The notes under the pieces were generated by a model. The model was given only the letters and a program-made list of their open reading frames with translations, was not told the origin of the DNA and searched no databases. This document shows positions 31,610 to 35,022 of a stretch of 35,022 nucleotides of DNA, piece by piece. Positions within the stretch are counted from its first letter, which is position 1. The number at the start of each line of letters is the position of its first letter. The stretch is from positions 1-35,022 of the IMG/VR virus record IMGVR_UViG_3300037502_000755, one strand, 5' to 3'. This stretch comes from a virus. A program made the position numbers and the translations under genes.

Positions 31610-31911
31610 TTGTGATCGTTTTGGTTGGTGGTGATTAATGTAATAAACTGCTTGATCATGTTCTGGAGTTTCTCCCACATCTCGTCGAGTTCCATTTCGC
31701 AATCGGCGACAAGCCTAAACCAGAAATCCTGCAACCGCGCGTCGTTGCCCTCGCCGAGTACTGAATGAACTACCGCGTAACTATGTTCATTGTCGGCGTA
31801 ATCATCTTCGTGATCGAAAATAAAATGCCATCCCATGTATACCGACATTTCGGCCATTTCGCGAGCAAGTTCCGGAGTAATCTGCGTGTACGTTTTCATG
31901 TTGGGAATCAT
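31606..31911 (-). CDS. acidic early protein
   Basis: 101 residues, start at ATG 31911 by ATGA overlap; a second ATG at 31899 is possible. Acidic and aromatic-rich: ITPELAREMAEMSVYMGWHF IFDHEDDYADNEHSYAVV, ending with a basic patch (TTNQNDHK). The charge resembles small phage DNA-mimic or host-takeover proteins, but no specific identity is supported. Confidence 0.5.
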   Translation of the reverse strand: MIPNMKTYTQITPELAREMAEMSVYMGWHFIFDHEDDYADNEHSYAVVHSVLGEGNDARLQDFWFRLVADCEMELDEMWEKLQNMIKQFITLITTNQNDHK

Positions 31912-32048
31912 TTTACGATACGTACGCGGGTGAATTTTTCGCCGGAGTGACGGCAAATGCGGCGACCCGTTGCAAGGGCTTCGCGATAGTTGGCGGCGGC
32001 GATTGCGAATGACCAATCGGATGCGGTGTGGACGATGTACTTTTTCAT
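31908..32048 (-). CDS. first early gene, 46-residue basic protein
   Basis: ATG 32048, 26 bases after the early promoter -7 element. MKKYIVHTASDWSFAIAAAN, YREALATGRRICRHSGEK: resembles small phage proteins of the 'YIV...S....A.....EAL..GRRI...' kind with unknown role. Probably the first protein made on infection. The longer frame to 32171 is rejected because it runs through terminator and promoter. Confidence 0.55.
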   Translation of the reverse strand: MKKYIVHTASDWSFAIAAANYREALATGRRICRHSGEKFTRVRIVK

Positions 32049-32060
32049 AATAGTGCGTTT
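32049..32060 (-). promoter_or_regulatory. variant ACGCACTATT motif at first early gene
   Basis: AAACGCACTATT directly before ATG 32048. It is an 11/12 inverted match to AAACACACTATT at 32166-32177 on the other strand. Confidence 0.45.
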
Positions 32061-32074
32061 TTGCTTTGTTCCCA

Positions 32075-32107
32075 CAAATATAAAACAAGTTTGGAACAAT
32101 AAACAAA
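32075..32107 (-). promoter_or_regulatory. major early promoter
   Basis: Minus strand TTTG (32107-32104), 21 bases, TATATTTG (32082-32075), a perfect Bacteroidota-type promoter placed just after a terminator and before the first early gene. It likely starts transcription of the whole leftward genome. Confidence 0.8.
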
Positions 32108-32129
32108 TAATTCCGAAACTTTTTTTCAT

Positions 32130-32160
32130 AAAAAACCCCGGGCGTGGAAACGCGCGGGGG
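32130..32160 (-). terminator. Rho-independent terminator of the lysis operon
   Basis: Minus strand CCCCCGCG-CGTTTCCA-CGCCCGGGG followed by six T. Stem of CCCC/GGGG plus GCG/CGC with small internal bulge. It lies 43 bases after the endolysin stop and directly before the early promoter, marking the natural end of the transcription map. Confidence 0.85.
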
Positions 32161-32165
32161 TAATG

Positions 32166-32177
32166 AAACACACTATT
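32166..32177 (+). promoter_or_regulatory. inverted ACACACTATT copy without a gene
   Basis: AAACACACTATT on the plus strand between endolysin stop and terminator; no ORF starts after it. With 32049-32060 it forms an imperfect inverted repeat flanking terminator and promoter, which suggests a DNA-binding site instead of a ribosome signal. Confidence 0.4.
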
Positions 32178-32202
32178 CGATTTGTCAGATCTCGCGAAGG
32201 TA

Positions 32203-32706
32203 CTAAATTCGGACGTATCCGTTTGCTGTTACGTTCCCGGCGGTGTGCATCGCGAATAATTGCCGGACGGGATAACCAAAGGTTTTCTGAAAGTGCGGAG
32301 CGTCCACGAATTTCCAATCGATTCCGGCTTCCCAACCGTACGACTTGAAGATCTGAACAACCTCTATCCAATCCGCCCGGCCATCTCCGTCGAAATCCGA
32401 GCGCGTATCCCATGATGCGGTGTCATACTTCCCATCGTTGTTGGTGTCGACGATCAACACGATATCGATCGCGAGCCCGTAATTATGATAACTCAATCCG
32501 CCTCGGGCATTGGTGACAATCTTGCCCGGTGCCGTGCGTCCTTGGGCGTATAGTTTATTCTGTTCTGCAATCGTCCGGAGCGTGAACGCAAAGCGGCACA
32601 TCGCTCGCCCGGTCAACGCTTGGCAAATCTCCGCGTATATCTCCCCGGCTTCCTCGCGGACTTTTGGATGTAGGAGTTGAATCCTTTCGAGTGTAATTTT
32701 ATCCAT
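32203..32706 (-). CDS. M15-type endolysin with calcium-loop insertion
   Basis: 167 residues. LSYHNYGLAIDI gives His74 and Asp81, and DAPHF gives His138: the zinc triad of M15 D-Ala/L-Ala-D-Glu peptidases that cut peptidoglycan stems. Between them lie DTNNDGKYD (87-95) and DFDGDGRAD (104-112), two DxNxDG calcium-binding-like loops. M15 phage lysins such as that of T5 are known to be calcium-controlled. It has no signal peptide, so it needs a holin. Last gene of the late transcript. Confidence 0.85.
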   Translation of the reverse strand: MDKITLERIQLLHPKVREEAGEIYAEICQALTGRAMCRFAFTLRTIAEQNKLYAQGRTAPGKIVTNARGGLSYHNYGLAIDIVLIVDTNNDGKYDTASWDTRSDFDGDGRADWIEVVQIFKSYGWEAGIDWKFVDAPHFQKTFGYPVRQLFAMHTAGNVTANGYVRI

Positions 32707-32712
32707 GTGGTT

Positions 32713-33174
32713 TTATTTACGTACCGCTAAAGCAATCAATCCGACGAGCGCGATCAATAGAAACCCGGTAATCGTCCGGTAACGCCGCGCACTATCTCCG
32801 ACCTCTTTGAGCCTCCCTTCGAGTTCCGATACTTGCCGGATATGCGCATCGCGCCCCGACGCATCCACTACCGTCAATTTCAGCGTATCGCGGATTGTTA
32901 CGGTTCGTACTATCTCCCGCCACTTCGTCGTCGCAATGCGCACCGTATCGCGTTCAATGGTGGTATCCGTGAATATGACGATTTCGTCGATCGTGTCGGT
33001 TCGGATGATTGTGTCCCGCTTTACGATCGTGAGCGTGTCATATCGGCATAATCCGTCGCGGAGCAATTGATCGGCGACGCGGATACGATGCGCGGGATCA
33101 TCCAACACCCGACGAACCGGATCGCAGCCGATGGCGGAGATGATGAGCAATATAACGGCGATATGTTTAACCAT
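32713..33174 (-). CDS. unimolecular spanin candidate
   Basis: 153 residues. N-terminal lipobox-like signal MVKHIAVILLIISAIGC with Cys17, a periplasmic stretch of beta/coil repeats (DTLTIVKRDTIIRTDTIDEI; RDTVRIATTKWREIV) and a C-terminal membrane helix at ~134-150 (TITGFLLIALVGLIALA). Outer-membrane lipid anchor plus inner-membrane helix in one chain is the u-spanin design (T1 gp11), for fusing the two membranes in lysis. Caution: residue -3 of the lipobox is Ala and +2 is Asp. Sits directly before the endolysin. Confidence 0.65.
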   Translation of the reverse strand: MVKHIAVILLIISAIGCDPVRRVLDDPAHRIRVADQLLRDGLCRYDTLTIVKRDTIIRTDTIDEIVIFTDTTIERDTVRIATTKWREIVRTVTIRDTLKLTVVDASGRDAHIRQVSELEGRLKEVGDSARRYRTITGFLLIALVGLIALAVRK

Positions 33175-33424
33175 TGCGGTCGGCTTTGTCTTTTAGTTCA
33201 AGCCGGATGTCCATGAGTAAAGATTCAATCCGATCCAACCGACGGGATATTTCGTCGTCCTTTCGTTCGACCGCTTCGAGCCGAAGGTTTGTCGCCTTTT
33301 CCATGACTTGCAACCGCGAGGATAATTCCGCAATCTTCCTCCGCAATCCGTCGATGAACTTCCAGAACGCAAGGGCGTACGTCGCCGTCTGAATCAAAAT
33401 TGTCGTAACCAATTCCGTCGTCAT
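33167..33424 (-). CDS. membrane coiled-coil protein of lysis group
   Basis: 85 residues from ATG 33424, which the CTAATTA-N5 spacing selects over ATG 33430. N-terminal membrane helix (VTTILIQTATYALAFWKFI) then a long charged coiled coil (RKIAELSSRLQVMEKATNLR; DDEISRRLDRIESLLMDIRL). Could be a holin regulator, antiholin or structural partner of the spanin. Overlaps the spanin start by eight bases. Confidence 0.55.
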   Translation of the reverse strand: MTTELVTTILIQTATYALAFWKFIDGLRRKIAELSSRLQVMEKATNLRLEAVERKDDEISRRLDRIESLLMDIRLELKDKADRNG

Positions 33425-33429
33425 GCCCA

Positions 33430-33436
33430 TAATTAG
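33430..33436 (-). promoter_or_regulatory. CTAATTA start-site motif
   Basis: CTAATTA-TGGGC-ATG(33424). The A of the motif also begins an ATG (33430), which the fixed spacing argues against. Confidence 0.55.
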
Positions 33437-33445
33437 TTCCGTTCG

Positions 33446-33670
33446 TTATTTCGTACCGTTTGCGTTCTGCTCCCCGACTTGCTTCGCTACTTTCGCCCGT
33501 ATCCCTTCGGACACCTTTGCCGGGAGTTCACCCAATGCATCATAAATCACTTGCACCTCTTGCGTTGTTAGTTCCAATTTGTACACTTTCGCTTGTTGTA
33601 CACGTAACGTGAACGACATAATAGCCATAACAAAAACGAAAATGATTGCGTAACCGATTGATTTTTTCAT
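33446..33670 (-). CDS. small membrane-anchored protein downstream of fibre
   Basis: 74 residues: N-terminal membrane or signal helix (IGYAIIFVFVMAIMSFTL), then KVYKLELTTQEVQVIYDALG ELPAKVSEGIRAKVAKQVGE. The VYKLELT..EV..I...L.ELP..VS pattern is common in Bacteroidota phages and has no assigned role. It is the first gene after the fibre and could belong to lysis or membrane protection. Confidence 0.6.
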   Translation of the reverse strand: MKKSIGYAIIFVFVMAIMSFTLRVQQAKVYKLELTTQEVQVIYDALGELPAKVSEGIRAKVAKQVGEQNANGTK

Positions 33671-33679
33671 GTGATAAAG

Positions 33680-35022
33680 TTAATGTAAGTCAGTCCATGA
33701 CGTTGTATAAACTTGCAATTTTGAGTCTGTCGTGTTGTAGATTACCAGCCCCGCTGCCGGAGATGATATGGCGTTACGTTGCGTGGTTGTCATACGGGGC
33801 GGGAGGAAACCGCGTGTGTTGCTCGTGACATCCAAAATTGCGGAACTGTTTGGCGAATTGTTATTTATAGAAATTATACCATCGTTTGTTATTCGCATTT
33901 TTTCCGTGTTGTTGGTTCTAAAGACCGCGGGATGATTTGTTGATGAACCAATAATTACCCGCAAGTCCGCACCGCTCGCGTCTGCTTCGAATTGACCTTC
34001 CACAACTGTAGACCCGGAAGATGTTGCAAGTGTTAAAAGAGCTGCACGACCTCCGGCATTTCCATCCCTAATTTCTGCCTTTGTGGCTGCACCATTTGTT
34101 GCAGATTGCGAACCACCGCCAACGTGTAAAAACGATAGCGGATTTGTAGTTCCAATACCAATTTTGCTACTTCCGCTTGGTAATATTAAGTTATTTGTTA
34201 TGTACCCACTCCCCGAAACTTGTAGTTTATAATCCCCGGCGTCAGTAACCGTGTTCACCAAAACCTCCCCATTTGCAGTTATTGAAACCCTATCCGTTGC
34301 ATCGCCCACTCTAAACCTCAATGTCTTGGTACTTGCTCCCGCATCATAAAACATTATTGCGTTTGTATTTGCAGTTGTTTCGGTCAAAATTAATTGCGGA
34401 TACAACGGTTGCTGTGATTTTATAGCACCAACCACATCAAGTTTTTGACCGGGTGATGCCGTACCAATCCCCACATTCCCACTCGTCGCAGCAAGTACCG
34501 TTGTACCCGTTACGTAAGCATTCCCCGAAACTTGGAGTTTGTAGTCCCCGGCGTCGGTGGTGGTTGCGATGAGTAATTCCCCATCGCTTGTTATACGCAT
34601 CCGCTGCGTTGAGTTTGTGTGAAATATAATCGGATATGCACCTGAATGGTATATGTTCGCTGAATATGCCGCCCCTGTTGAAAGACCCGAACCCGCTGAA
34701 TTTTCTAATCCAATAAAAAGAGTACCGCCTGAATTTTGCGCCCGATACAAACTATAATTTGTACCCGTAGTTGCGTTTAACCGCATTTGTGGCTGCGATG
34801 CTAATATATCCAAATTGTAACTTGGTGTACCGCCAATACCCACATTGCCCGAACTTGCAGCGAGTATTGCACCGCCCGTTACGTATGCATTCCCTGAAAC
34901 TTGGAGTTTGTAATCCCCGGCGTCGGTGGTGGTGCCAATTAATACTTTACCGCTTCCGCTATTAATAATTGTGTTATTGCCTTGACTATTAAGATTCAGA
35001 TTTCTTGCACCCCATGTTTGTA
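33680..35022 (-). CDS. tail fibre/receptor-binding-like protein, C-terminal part (continues from position 1)
   Basis: C-terminal 405 residues of the fibre that begins at 1412. Its frame joins exactly at 34895/1, and the apparent GTG start at 34843 is internal. It holds repeated modules: TTTDAGDYKLQVSGNAYVTG, then GNVGIGT..P..KLDVVG, and a third diverged copy (VTDAGDYKLQVSGSGYIT). The last ~55 residues (SSAILDVTSNTRGFLPPR, then VIYNTTDSKLQVY) match a C-terminal module widespread in Bacteroidota phage and secreted fibre-like proteins. Downstream is the lysis group. Codons are more AT-rich than in neighbouring virion genes, consistent with a fast-evolving or exchanged receptor-binding gene. Confidence 0.82.
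   Translation of the reverse strand, partial: QTWGARNLNLNSQGNNTIINSGSGKVLIGTTTDAGDYKLQVSGNAYVTGGAILAASSGNVGIGGTPSYNLDILASQPQMRLNATTGTNYSLYRAQNSGGTLFIGLENSAGSGLSTGAAYSANIYHSGAYPIIFHTNSTQRMRITSDGELLIATTTDAGDYKLQVSGNAYVTGTTVLAATSGNVGIGTASPGQKLDVVGAIKSQQPLYPQLILTETTANTNAIMFYDAGASTKTLRFRVGDATDRVSITANGEVLVNTVTDAGDYKLQVSGSGYITNNLILPSGSSKIGIGTTNPLSFLHVGGGSQSATNGAATKAEIRDGNAGGRAALLTLATSSGSTVVEGQFEADASGADLRVIIGSSTNHPAVFRTNNTEKMRITNDGIISINNNSPNSSAILDVTSNTRGFLPPRMTTTQRNAISSPAAGLVIYNTTDSKLQVYTTSWTDLH
34215..34933 (-). repeat. dispersed ~38-bp direct repeats inside the fibre gene
   Basis: Near-identical units begin at 34215, 34527 and 34896 (the last also read at position 1), each starting gaaactt and containing ccccggcgtc. 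They encode the TDAGDYKLQVSG module. Spacings are 312 and 369 bases, both multiples of three, so recombination between units would keep the frame. This would allow the fibre to grow or shrink by whole modules. Confidence 0.8.
34896..35022. repeat. right copy of 127-bp terminal overlap
   Basis: Exact copy of positions 1-127. Only its first ~38 bases resemble the internal fibre repeats at 34215 and 34527; the remaining bases occur nowhere else in the window that I can see. That argues that the match marks closure of a circle and is not a chance repeat of the fibre gene. Confidence 0.95.

Noticed and set aside
32161-32202. plus-strand gene after the AAACACACTATT copy
   Set aside because: A plus ORF (32163-32348) lies fully antisense to the endolysin and has no protein-like features.
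34843-34845. GTG at 34843 as the start of the fibre
   Set aside because: Frame is open upstream through the circular join to ATG 1412 with matching repeats.
1-35022. CRISPR arrays, tRNA genes, integrase or attachment sites
   Set aside because: No regularly spaced repeats, cloverleaf or recombinase motif found by eye on either strand.

Overview
The window is one complete, circularly closing phage genome, almost certainly of a tailed phage with a siphovirus-like gene set. The first and last 127 bases are identical, and one open reading frame runs in frame across the join, giving a unit genome of 34,895 bp. No integrase, lysogeny module, tRNA or CRISPR array is visible. Every convincing gene lies on the minus strand. 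The host is probably a member of the Bacteroidota. The reasons are promoters of the TTTG-N21-TAnnTTTG type, the absence of consistent Shine-Dalgarno sites, signal peptides ending in YAQ/SQ, fibre repeats of the GIGT..P..KLDV type, and structural proteins that resemble families common in Bacteroidota phages.

Read in the direction of transcription (right to left), the natural start is near 32,100. There a Rho-independent terminator (32130-32160), which closes the lysis operon, sits directly upstream of a strong early promoter (32075-32107). Early genes follow: small ORFs, a helix-turn-helix protein (31283), a probable single-strand annealing protein (30526), an SSB-like protein (29241), a second DNA-binding protein (28695), and a DnaD/DUF1376-like replication protein (27825) behind an elaborate hairpin leader. 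Next come a VRR-NUC-like nuclease (25900), a sigma-70-like factor (25248) and small membrane proteins.

From 24,403 to 20,073 lies a tightly coupled cassette joined by four ATGA start/stop overlaps: PP-loop/PAPS-reductase-like protein, GT4-type glycosyltransferase, left-handed beta-helix acyltransferase-like protein, GT2-type glycosyltransferase and a ParB-domain DNA methyltransferase. It is the best candidate for an undescribed system, either DNA hypermodification or surface-glycan remodelling.

The packaging and virion genes run from 20,055 down through position 1 to 33,680. In order they are small terminase candidate, DUF3310 protein, large terminase, tail-assembly chaperones with a T9 -1 frameshift site, tail completion and tail-tip proteins, tape measure, XkdF-like prohead protease with a large insertion, Ig- and C1q-like fibres, holin-like protein, scaffold-like protein, major capsid protein, tail tube (between two terminators), portal, adaptors, and an 875-residue fibre across the join. 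This order is strongly rearranged relative to the usual siphovirus layout. The lysis genes (membrane coiled-coil protein, unimolecular-spanin candidate, M15 endolysin) end the unit.

Two short motifs recur just before start codons: CTAATTA-N5/6-ATG in late genes, and ACACACTATG in early and middle genes. Family assignments were made by eye from motifs and remembered family patterns; no database search was run.
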